A stretch of 10,287 bases of DNA from Anaerolineae bacterium (GTDB lineage: Bacteria; Chloroflexota; Anaerolineae; JAAYZQ01): the NCBI GenBank assembly GCA_016926595.1, contig JAFGOG010000453.1, positions 1-10,287 of the forward strand, read 5' to 3'. Position 1 is the stretch's first letter. Each line of letters begins with the position of its first letter. The notes beneath the pieces were generated by a model. That model was not told the DNA's origin and did no database searches. It saw only the letters and a list, made by a program, of their open reading frames with translations. The position numbers and the translations under genes are program-made. Shown one piece after another: positions 1 to 6,334 of the stretch.

Positions 1-21
1 GGCAGGCAGCCGGACGCTCAT
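1..21 (-). CDS. Start of a gene that runs off the left edge (first 7 codons)
   Basis: Only MSVRLPA is visible. The ATG overlaps the DUF58 TGA as ATGA and has a good ribosome binding site 6 bases upstream. In many bacteria the gene after MoxR-DUF58 encodes a transglutaminase-like membrane protein (TgpA type), which would fit this position, but seven residues cannot show this. Confidence 0.5.
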
Positions 22-1310
22 CCACTGCCTCCCGCGAAGCGGATGGGAGGCGCAAAGTCGGGGATCCATTCCGCCTCTTCGTCCGCAGCGCCCAACAGCT
101 TGTCGTCAAAGGGGAGCTGGCTGACCGGCAGGTGATAGGCGCCGCACTCGACGGCCGACGGCAGATCCTTGGCCAGCGGCTCTTCTTCGAGCGACACCAG
201 CACCAGCCGGCGGCCTGCGCCATGCAGGCGGAGCAGTGCGTCGGTCAGATCGTCGTTGATCACCGCCGTGACGACGACCAGCGTGGAGCCCCACGGCAGG
301 CGCGGGCTCTCGGCCAGCAGCAGCGCCTCGATCGACGAGGTGGCAAAGCTGGTCACGGCCGCCAACGCCTCCATGACGCGGGCCAGTTGGTCGGGCCGGC
401 GGCTGGGCAGCACCTTGATCGGCTGATCCGAGTGGGGGATACAGCCGTTGGCGACGAGGCCTACCTCGTAGCGCTGGGCAAAGGCATAGTTGGCGATCGA
501 CGCCGCCACGCTGATCGTCTTTTCCAGCAGCAGCGGCTTGATCCCCTGCCAGTGCCTGGGCATCGTGGCCACGTTGCAAAAGACGACCAGGTTGTGGCTG
601 GTCGTTGGCTCGTACACCTTGACCTGCAGCTCCTGGCGCCGCGCCGAGGCCTTCCAATGGACGTGGCGAAAGGCGTCGTCGGGCTGGTAATCGCGGATGC
701 CGACTGCCCGGCTGGGGTCTTGAAAAAGCCGCCAGGTCGCCTTGATCTCGCCGAACGGCTCCTTGGGCGGAAAGCCCAAGGCTTCCAGCGGCAGCACGTG
801 GGGATAGACGATCAGCCAGTCGAGGTGATCGTCCCTGGCCTGCTGGCGGAACAGGCCAAAGATGTCGCCCGACACCAGGCGGACCGGGCCGAACGGGTAA
901 AAGCCGCGCCGGGTGCAACGGACGCGATAGCGGCGGTTGATCCGCTCGAACCAACGGACCGAGAAAGCGTTAAAGCAATAGCCTACCTGGCCGCCGGGCG
1001 AAAGGAATAGACGGCCGTTCTCCGGGGGCATGGCCGGCGGCCATTGGTCCTCGACCAGCAGCCAGCCGAGGGGCAGCAGTTTTTGATTGTCGACGCGCAG
1101 AGTTATGTCTATGGTCTCGCCTGGGAAGGCGCGGCGCTCGCCAAAGGTGCGCTGATAGGTGAGCCGCCTCAAGCTGAGGCGATTCCACAGCCAGGCGACC
1201 GGGATGATTGTCAGCAGCAGGGCAGAGATGACGAGCAGCGCCTGAACGTCAAAGGCAAAAGCTACCGGTATCAGCGCCAAGGCCAGGTAGATCCAGTACC
1301 GGTTAAACAT
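18..1310 (-). CDS. DUF58 domain-containing membrane protein, MoxR partner
   Basis: Usual companion of MoxR ATPases. The 430-residue protein starts with two membrane helices (about 6-20 and 22-42). A beta-rich region follows (55-200), then the DUF58 signature GIRDYQPDDAFRHVHWK (204-220) with ASARRQELQVKVYE after it. Residues 240-400 form the VWA-like fold (LVVFCNVATM, later STLVVVTAVINDD and RRLVLVSLEEE). The first strand lacks a standard DxSxS metal site: it reads CNVATM, with Asn246 where Asp is expected, so metal binding may be lost. The ATG at 1310 has a GGAGGGG site 11 bases upstream, a long but acceptable spacing. The TGA stop overlaps the ATG of a following gene. Length is normal for this group (about 380-450). 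Confidence 0.93.
   Translation of the reverse strand: MFNRYWIYLALALIPVAFAFDVQALLVISALLLTIIPVAWLWNRLSLRRLTYQRTFGERRAFPGETIDITLRVDNQKLLPLGWLLVEDQWPPAMPPENGRLFLSPGGQVGYCFNAFSVRWFERINRRYRVRCTRRGFYPFGPVRLVSGDIFGLFRQQARDDHLDWLIVYPHVLPLEALGFPPKEPFGEIKATWRLFQDPSRAVGIRDYQPDDAFRHVHWKASARRQELQVKVYEPTTSHNLVVFCNVATMPRHWQGIKPLLLEKTISVAASIANYAFAQRYEVGLVANGCIPHSDQPIKVLPSRRPDQLARVMEALAAVTSFATSSIEALLLAESPRLPWGSTLVVVTAVINDDLTDALLRLHGAGRRLVLVSLEEEPLAKDLPSAVECGAYHLPVSQLPFDDKLLGAADEEAEWIPDFAPPIRFAGGSG
28..33 (-). promoter_or_regulatory. Ribosome binding site for the gene entering at the left edge
   Basis: GGGAGG lies 6 bases before the ATG at 21, within the last codons of the DUF58 gene. It is the main support for a coupled downstream gene. 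Confidence 0.55.
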
Positions 1311-1367
1311 CAGGCGTCAGTCCCCTCCGCTCTCAGCCCCTGTCTTGGGGATCGAAACAGCCTGCCG

Positions 1368-2306
1368 TCACTTTTCGACGGGGACCGGCACCGTCTCGAC
1401 GATCTCGGCCATCACCTCTTCAGGCCGGCGGCCCCGCAGGCGGGTCTGGGGGCTGATAATGATGCGATGGGTCAGCACCGGCGGAGCCAGGTATTTGACG
1501 TCGTCGGGGATGACAAAGCTGCGATCTCGCAGGGCGGCCAGCGCCTGGGCCGTCTTGTACAAGGCCAGCGTGCCCCGGGGGCTGACTCCCAGCTCGACCG
1601 CCGCGTGCTCGCGAGTGGCGCGCACGACCTTGACGATATAGTCGCGCACCGATTCCTCGACCAGGACCTCCTTGACCTGCTGCTGCATCGCCAGCAGATC
1701 TACTGCCTGGACCACCGGCGCCAGCTTTTCCAGGGGATCCTCTCGCTCATAGCGGAGCAGGATGGCGTTCTCGTCCGGTTCGCTGGGGTAGCCGAGGGCT
1801 ACTTTCATCAGGAAACGGTCTACTTGCGCCTCGGGCAAGGGGAAGGTGCCTTCCAGCTCGATCGGGTTTTGCGTGGCCAGCACCATAAAGGGCCGGGGGA
1901 GGAGCATCGTCTCCACGTCCACGGTCACCTGCCGCTCCTGCATCGCCTCCAGCAGCGCACTCTGGGTGCGGGGGGTGGCCCGGTTGATCTCGTCGGCCAG
2001 CACCACCTGGGCCATGATCGGCCCCTGCCGGAACTCGAACTCTTGGGTTTTCTGGTTAAAGTACAAGATGCCGGTCACGTCGCTGGGCAGCAGGTCGGGG
2101 GTGAACTGGATCCGCTTGAAGCTACAGCCGATGCTGCGGGCCAGGGCCTTGGCCAGGGTTGTCTTGCCGATGCCAGGGACGTCTTCCAGCAGGACGTGGC
2201 CTTCACACAGCAGCGCCACCAGGCACAGCTCGATTACCTCGTCCTTGCCGACGATCGCCCTGGCTACGTTCTCTTTGATCAGGTCGGTGGTCTGTCTGAT
2301 CTTCAT
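1368..2306 (-). CDS. MoxR-family AAA+ ATPase
   Basis: Cytoplasmic AAA+ ATPase of the MoxR group, thought to act as a chaperone in assembling or activating protein complexes together with VWA/DUF58 partners. The 312-residue protein (family about 310-330) has Walker A EDVPGIGKTT (41-50), Walker B VVLADEIN (101-108, Asp105/Glu106), sensor 1 ATQNP (144-148), the arginine-finger region EAQVDRF (159-165) and sensor 2 SPRG (242-245) in the C-terminal helical lid. The N-terminal IVGKDEVIELCLVALLCEGHVLLE is typical. The ATG at 2306 is preceded by a G-rich AGGGGGGG stretch. Gaps of 53 bases to the DUF2085 gene and 57 to the DUF58 gene leave room for weak regulation, but no clear promoter is visible. 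The DUF58 gene next door is its usual partner. Confidence 0.95.
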   Translation of the reverse strand: MKIRQTTDLIKENVARAIVGKDEVIELCLVALLCEGHVLLEDVPGIGKTTLAKALARSIGCSFKRIQFTPDLLPSDVTGILYFNQKTQEFEFRQGPIMAQVVLADEINRATPRTQSALLEAMQERQVTVDVETMLLPRPFMVLATQNPIELEGTFPLPEAQVDRFLMKVALGYPSEPDENAILLRYEREDPLEKLAPVVQAVDLLAMQQQVKEVLVEESVRDYIVKVVRATREHAAVELGVSPRGTLALYKTAQALAALRDRSFVIPDDVKYLAPPVLTHRIIISPQTRLRGRRPEEVMAEIVETVPVPVEK

Positions 2307-2359
2307 AGGCCCCCCCTGTTATGATAACTGCCCATCTCGCGCCCGGGTTCAGCAGTCAG

Positions 2360-3010
2360 CTATTCCAGGTGCAGCTTGCTGTTTATCGTCCGCCGCACGT
2401 CGGCGAACGCTTCATCCAGGTACGGGTAGGCGAACAACACCGATCCAACACCAAAGAGGACCCCGGTGATGGTCCTCCAAAACCAGTTGCTTTCGTGCAC
2501 GCCGAACAGTTGCAGTATGCCGTCGATCCCCATCGGCACCAGGAAGGGGATATAGTAGCGGAAGGGCATGAGCCAGCGTCCCCGCCGGCGTCGCCAGGCG
2601 GCATACAGCAGGCCGGCGAGAAAGATCGTGCCATAGATGGCCACGTCGCGCTCGCAAAAAGCGACCTTCCAGCCCACCAGCGGGTTGCCGATGTCGCGGG
2701 CAAAGGGATCGAGGTCGACGCCGGCTGCTGCCAGTTCCTCAGGTGTGTAAAAAGGCTGCGGCCCGCCGATAAAGTAGGAACGTTCCGGCCTCTGGTGGCA
2801 GGCAGGGCGATACATGAGGTAGATCGCCTTGGCCGGCACCGTCCAGCCGGCCAACATCAGGATCGGTGCCAGGAACGGCAGCCCTACGTACAGGCCGGCG
2901 GCCAGGTTGAACAGGGCCAGCCAGTGTTTGGCCAGCTTGAATATCCCCTTGTCGACCAGGATCACTGCGTCACGGGTTCGGCCCGTGACCGGCTTTCGCG
3001 CCGGAGTCAA
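2360..3010 (-). CDS. DUF2085 family membrane protein
   Basis: Integral membrane protein of unknown function; 216 residues from a TTG start with a strong ribosome binding site. The family hallmarks are visible: ACHQRPERSYF (70-80), AFCERDVAIYG (117-127) and PMGIDGILQLFGVHESN (159-175) with RTITGVLFG after it. Hydrophobic spans occur at about 31-55, 124-138, 150-168 and 180-195. The paired Cys71-His72 and Cys119, with Glu/Asp/Arg, look like a possible metal or redox site, but no activity is known to me. A loop at 81-110 (GGPQPFYTPEELAAAGVDLD) separates the first two motifs. It follows ccdA by 37 bases on the same strand, so it may be co-transcribed with the ccm genes. Identity with the family is firm; the role is not known. 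Confidence 0.87.
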   Translation of the reverse strand: MTPARKPVTGRTRDAVILVDKGIFKLAKHWLALFNLAAGLYVGLPFLAPILMLAGWTVPAKAIYLMYRPACHQRPERSYFIGGPQPFYTPEELAAAGVDLDPFARDIGNPLVGWKVAFCERDVAIYGTIFLAGLLYAAWRRRRGRWLMPFRYYIPFLVPMGIDGILQLFGVHESNWFWRTITGVLFGVGSVLFAYPYLDEAFADVRRTINSKLHLE

Positions 3011-3015
3011 TCGAT

Positions 3016-3022
3016 CCTCCTT
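3016..3022 (-). promoter_or_regulatory. Ribosome binding site that fixes a TTG start
   Basis: AAGGAGG sits 5 bases before the TTG at 3010, in the 37-base gap after ccdA. No ATG or GTG is placed as well near it, so the rare TTG is the best start for the DUF2085 gene. Confidence 0.8.
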
Positions 3023-3047
3023 CTAGGGCAGCAGGCGGGTTCTTGTC

Positions 3048-4052
3048 CTACAGCTCCAGGTTGAACAAGCTGCCATATTGGGCCAGGACCCCCAGGCTTC
3101 CGGTAAAGACCAGGATGCCCATCAGCGCCAGGAGCGCGCCGCTGACGATGGAGATGACCCCCAAGTAGCGGTTTGCCTTACGCAGCGCCTTGGAGACTGG
3201 CGCAAAGGCCAGCCCCACCAGCAGAAAAGGGATGCCCAAGCCCAGCGAATAAACTGTCAGCAGCACAATGCCCTGGCCCACGGTTTCTAGCGTGCTGGCC
3301 ACGAGCAGGATGCCGGCCAGGATCGGCCCGATGCAGGGCGTCCAGCCCACGGCAAAGATCACGCCGACGAGCAACGAGCGGAGGTAGCCGACCGGCTGGC
3401 TCTGTTTGAGCTCGAACCTCTTTTCGGCGTAGAGAAGGTCGGTCCCCCCGAAAAAGTAAACGATGGCCGCGATCAGCAGGCTGGCGATGACAGCGGGTAT
3501 CGGGTCGTCGTAACTGGAATGGTAGTTGAGGAGGCCGGCCGCCAGGGTCAGGACAGCCTGAACCGGCACGGCGAATCCGGCGCAGCCCAGGACAACAGCA
3601 GCCATCAACAGGCCCTCTTCCAACCGCTGCAGCGAGCCGCTCGCGCTGAGCAGCAGGGTCACCAGGCCCGCCACCACAGCCAGCGCGATCCATGCCTGGC
3701 GGGTTGCCTGCTCGGACCCCCGGGTCAAGCGCTGGACGCCCATCAGCTTCATGCCCAAGACGACCAGCAGCACACCCCCAACCCGCTGCAGCAGCAGCGA
3801 ATAGCTGACTAGCAGCCTGCCGAGAAGGGTCGCCGAGGCGCCCAGGGCGACAAACACCGCCGTAAAGCCCAGCACAAACAACAGAGCATGGACGAGCGGC
3901 GATAGAGGCCTCGCCGGCTGCTCCCTGGAGATCACCGCCGTCCCGCTCAGGTAGCCGAGGTAGGCCGGCACCAGGGGCAGGACGCATGGCGAAGCAAAGG
4001 ACAGCAGCCCCGCCACAAAGGCGATGGGCAGCGTCAGGTTCTGGGGATCCAT
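3048..4052 (-). CDS. ccdA: CcdA-family thiol-disulfide transporter with a central hydrophobic insertion
   Basis: CcdA carries electrons from cytoplasmic thioredoxin across the membrane to keep extracytoplasmic thiols, including apocytochrome CxxCH, reduced. The two redox cysteines are Cys23 (SFASPCVLPLVPAYLGYLSG, 18-37) and Cys240 (GWTPCIGPILAGIL, 236-249). At 334 residues it is about 100 longer than a usual six-helix CcdA (about 220-240). The extra sequence lies between the third helix (ending GMKLMGVQRL) and the family-typical LLYAEKRFELKQSQPVGYL, about residues 107-206. It contains three hydrophobic spans (120-137, 147-175, 185-201) and an extra Cys157. The reading frame is continuous and both halves are intact. 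The ATG at 4052 lies 9 bases after ccmD, with AGGG at the ccmD stop as a likely ribosome site. Its presence right after ccmD implies a job in cytochrome c thiol reduction. Confidence 0.9.
   Translation of the reverse strand: MDPQNLTLPIAFVAGLLSFASPCVLPLVPAYLGYLSGTAVISREQPARPLSPLVHALLFVLGFTAVFVALGASATLLGRLLVSYSLLLQRVGGVLLVVLGMKLMGVQRLTRGSEQATRQAWIALAVVAGLVTLLLSASGSLQRLEEGLLMAAVVLGCAGFAVPVQAVLTLAAGLLNYHSSYDDPIPAVIASLLIAAIVYFFGGTDLLYAEKRFELKQSQPVGYLRSLLVGVIFAVGWTPCIGPILAGILLVASTLETVGQGIVLLTVYSLGLGIPFLLVGLAFAPVSKALRKANRYLGVISIVSGALLALMGILVFTGSLGVLAQYGSLFNLEL
3435..3734 (-). other. Approximate extent of the extra transmembrane insertion in CcdA
   Basis: Corresponds to about residues 107-206 of the CcdA-like protein. 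Compared with the remembered family pattern, this block has no counterpart: canonical CcdA goes directly from the third helix to the REKRF-like loop before the fourth. Boundaries are approximate to about 10 residues. No repeat, frame change or base-composition change is obvious by eye. Confidence 0.6.
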
Positions 4053-4061
4053 CCTGGCGCC

Positions 4062-4208
4062 CTAGTCCTTGTCCCCGGCGAGAGAGGGATCCGCTTCCCG
4101 GATGGCTTGCAGCTCCGCTTCGAGCTTGCGCTGGCGCAGCATGATGCTGGCCACCAGGCCGAAAGAGATCGCCCACAGCACGGCATAGGCCGCTACGAGA
4201 TAACCCAT
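4062..4208 (-). CDS. ccmD: CcmD, small membrane subunit of the heme-loading complex
   Basis: CcmD stabilises the CcmC-heme-CcmE intermediate so that the CcmAB ATPase can release loaded CcmE. This 48-residue protein has one membrane helix (MGYLVAAYAVLWAISFGLV, residues 1-19), then a basic, charged stretch LRQRKLEAELQAI typical of the CcmD tail, ending PSLAGDKD. The size fits the family (roughly 45-70 residues). The start is set by a perfect ribosome binding site 4 bases upstream. A longer in-frame extension runs through ccmC in another frame and is not real. CcmD is poorly conserved, so the call depends partly on its place right after ccmC. Confidence 0.88.
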   Translation of the reverse strand: MGYLVAAYAVLWAISFGLVASIMLRQRKLEAELQAIREADPSLAGDKD

Positions 4209-4212
4209 GGTT

Positions 4213-4218
4213 CCTCCT
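4213..4218 (-). promoter_or_regulatory. Ribosome binding site of ccmD
   Basis: A perfect AGGAGG lies 4 bases before the ATG at 4208 and overlaps the ccmC TAG stop codon. It supports the very short ccmD gene and suggests that ribosomes finishing ccmC can restart there. Confidence 0.8.
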
Positions 4219-4912
4219 ACCCAATCACCCTTTGCTTCAGCTCTTCCACATCGTCGCGCAGCCGCTCCAGGCGGACGCGGTGCCCCATCAGCGTCACATA
4301 CCACACCGTGAATGTGATCAGGCAGAAGAAAAAGGCGAACATCATGCCCGGGCCCAGCCCACCCCCCTCGGATCCGAACATCAAGGGGTGCTGCGACCGC
4401 CACAGCCGGATGGCGATAAAGTTGATCGGCACCGAGATAAAGGCGACGATGCCATACACCGCGGCAAAGCGCGCCCGGCGGGTGGGATCGTCCACCGTGC
4501 TGCGCAGCATCAGGTAGCCGACATAGACCAGGAATTGGATGAGCGAGATCGTCAGCCGCTCGTCCCACACCCACCACACCCCCCAGGCCGGCTTGGCCCA
4601 GATCGAGCCGCTGACCAGGACGCCCAGCATGAACACTGTGCCGATCTCAGCCGACGACAGGGCGATGATATCCCAGCGGCGGGCCTGGGTGCGCAGGTAG
4701 GCGACCCCGCCCAGAAAAGTCACGAAAAAGGCGAGAAAGCCGACCCACGCCGTCGCGATGTGAAAGTAGATGATGCGCTGGACGATAGGCCCGATCTCGC
4801 TTTGCATCACCGCTTCTGGCGCGCCGACCAGGGCCAGGTACAGCGCGACCAGGATCAGCGCCGCGCTCACTGCAGTGAGCACGGCGAGCCACGCGTCGTT
4901 TCGCCGCTTCAT
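4217..4912 (-). CDS. ccmC: CcmC, heme-handling membrane protein that loads CcmE
   Basis: Presents heme to CcmE on the outer membrane face. The 231-residue protein shows the WWD motif at 110-120 (WGVWWVWDERL), flanked by the two conserved heme-ligand histidines, His51 (YFHIATAW) and His175 (RSQHPLMFG). Six hydrophobic helices are visible, and the C-terminus is charged (LRDDVEELKQRV, possibly a short coiled coil facing the cytoplasm). The ATG at 4912 follows a purine-rich GTGAGGCAGAGGT leader in the 22-base gap after ccmB. Its TAG stop is part of the ccmD ribosome binding site. CcmC and CcsA-type proteins share WWD, but the length, the HPLMFG context and the adjacent ccmB/ccmD favour CcmC. Confidence 0.95.
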   Translation of the reverse strand: MKRRNDAWLAVLTAVSAALILVALYLALVGAPEAVMQSEIGPIVQRIIYFHIATAWVGFLAFFVTFLGGVAYLRTQARRWDIIALSSAEIGTVFMLGVLVSGSIWAKPAWGVWWVWDERLTISLIQFLVYVGYLMLRSTVDDPTRRARFAAVYGIVAFISVPINFIAIRLWRSQHPLMFGSEGGGLGPGMMFAFFFCLITFTVWYVTLMGHRVRLERLRDDVEELKQRVIG

Positions 4913-4934
4913 ACCTCTGCCTCACCTTTGTGGT

Positions 4935-5609
4935 TCATTCTTTCACCACGTAATCGAAGGTCATGAACGCCGCCGCCGGAAAGATGACGTCAAACGCCGC
5001 CAGCAGTTGCAGCCAGCGGGCGATCTCGCTCAACGGCAGGCCGTCGAGCACACCGGCGGTGGCCTTGACGGCCAGGATGAGCACCGGCGCCGCCACCGGC
5101 AGCAGCAGGATCGGCAGCAGCACCTCCCGCGCTCGGGTCTGAGCCGTCATGGCCGATAGGAGCGTCCCCACCCCGGCAAAGCCCAGCGTTCCCAGCACGA
5201 CGATGAGCGCCAGCCGCAGGTCCAGCAGGTTGATGCCGAAAAAGGCGGTGAACACCGGCAGGATGAACGCCTCGACGACCAGCATGAACAGCAGTGTCGA
5301 GATCATCTTGCCGAAATAGACCGCCGTGTGATCCACCGGCGCCAACAGCAGCCCTTCCAGGCAGCCACGATCCTTCTCCAGGACAAAGGCGCGGTTCAAG
5401 CCCAGCACCCCGGCAAAGGTAATGGCCACCCACAATATGCCGGGCGCGGCCTCCCGCACTCGATCGGCCCCCCGCAGCTCGAACGCAAAGTTAAAAATGA
5501 CGATGACCAGCACCGCAAATACAAACATGGCGCTGAACATCTCCTTGGTGCGTAGCTCGGCGATGATGTCTTTCCAGACAATGGCCAGGATCTTGCGCAG
5601 ATAGCTCAT
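4935..5609 (-). CDS. ccmB: CcmB, heme-export ABC transporter membrane subunit
   Basis: Six-helix membrane partner of CcmA. The 224 residues match the normal CcmB length (about 220). Family-typical parts are an N-terminal amphipathic stretch KDIIAELRTKEMFSAMFVF (14-32), the GILWVAITFAGVLGLNRAF helix (57-75) leading into EKDRGCLEGLLLAPV (78-92), and LLPILLLPVAAPVLILAVKA (164-183). The N-terminal coupling region is where CcmA would dock. The ATG overlaps the ccmA stop (ATGA). The gene ends 22 bases before ccmC. No frameshift or missing part is visible. Confidence 0.95.
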   Translation of the reverse strand: MSYLRKILAIVWKDIIAELRTKEMFSAMFVFAVLVIVIFNFAFELRGADRVREAAPGILWVAITFAGVLGLNRAFVLEKDRGCLEGLLLAPVDHTAVYFGKMISTLLFMLVVEAFILPVFTAFFGINLLDLRLALIVVLGTLGFAGVGTLLSAMTAQTRAREVLLPILLLPVAAPVLILAVKATAGVLDGLPLSEIARWLQLLAAFDVIFPAAAFMTFDYVVKE

Positions 5610-6334
5610 GAGCGGCCGATCACGTCCCTGTAGACCTCTTTCATCCCGTCCAGGTCTACCTCGTCACGCCGGCCTTGCCAGCCGATCCTGCCCCGGTTCA
5701 AGATGGCGGCCCGGCTGCACATCTCCAGGCCCTGCTCCAGGTTGTGGGTGGTGAGGATGACCGTCCGGTTCGAGGCGGCCAGCTCCTGCAGCACGCCGCG
5801 CAGCATGTCGGCTGCCTGGAGATCGAGGCCGGTGTACGGCTCGTCGAGCAGCATGATGGCCGGGTCGTGCAGCACCGCCCGGGCGATCGTCAACCGCTGG
5901 ACCATCCCCCGTGAGTAGGTTCGCACCGGGTCCCTTCGCCGCGAGGCCAGCCCTACCTGCTCCAGGACGGCGTCGATCCGCGCCGCCGCATCGGGCAGGT
6001 CGTACAGGCGGGCAAAGAAGCGCAGGTTCTCGTCGGCGGTCAGGTCGCCATACAGCAGCGGATTGTGGGAGATCAGGCCGATCTGCCGCCGCACCGCCGT
6101 GGCCCCCTTGCCCAGGTCCTGGCCCCGGACGTGGACGGCGCCTGACGAGGGCCGCGCCAGCGAAGCGAGGATACGGATCAGAGTCGTCTTGCCGGCGCCG
6201 TTGGGGCCAAACAGGGTCAGGAACTCACCTTCGGCCACTTTCAGATCCACGCCGCGCAGGGCGGCGCGATGGCCGAACGCCTTGGTCAGCTTGAGGACGC
6301 GGATAGCCGGTGGGCGATCTTCTGGCCCGGTCAT
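5606..6334 (-). CDS. ccmA: CcmA, heme-export ABC transporter ATP-binding subunit
   Basis: Cytoplasmic ATPase that pairs with CcmB; ATP hydrolysis releases heme-loaded CcmE from CcmC. The 242-residue protein has Walker A GPNGAGKT (43-50), signature region YSRGMVQR (140-147), Walker B MLLDEP (161-166) with Glu165, a GLD D-loop and the switch His197 (TTH). The segment ISHNPLLYGDLTADENL matches the CcmA-type Q-loop neighbourhood, but Asn91 stands where many ABC proteins have Gln. The ATG at 6334 was chosen because it overlaps the upstream TGA (ATGA); an in-frame ATG 21 bases earlier would lie inside the preceding gene. The stop overlaps the ccmB start in the same way, as expected for subunits made in equal amounts. 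Distinction from other export ATPases rests on the adjacent ccmB and ccmC. Confidence 0.94.
   Translation of the reverse strand: MTGPEDRPPAIRVLKLTKAFGHRAALRGVDLKVAEGEFLTLFGPNGAGKTTLIRILASLARPSSGAVHVRGQDLGKGATAVRRQIGLISHNPLLYGDLTADENLRFFARLYDLPDAAARIDAVLEQVGLASRRRDPVRTYSRGMVQRLTIARAVLHDPAIMLLDEPYTGLDLQAADMLRGVLQELAASNRTVILTTHNLEQGLEMCSRAAILNRGRIGWQGRRDEVDLDGMKEVYRDVIGRS

Noticed and set aside
1337..1350. CCCC-TGTCTT-GGGG hairpin between the MoxR and DUF58 genes as a terminator
   Set aside because: Only four base pairs and no T-run on the minus strand; too weak for an intrinsic terminator.
1044..2324. 426-codon open frame on the plus strand opposite the MoxR and DUF58 genes
   Set aside because: It spans two well-supported minus-strand genes and their gap. 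The translation is rich in Gln, His, Gly and Arg, as expected for the antisense of high-GC coding DNA, and shows no domain.
2321..2349. TATCAT as a -10 box of a promoter in front of the MoxR gene
   Set aside because: The hexamer is acceptable, but the place 17 bases upstream reads AACCCG, which is not a -35 box. A chance match in a 53-base gap cannot be excluded.
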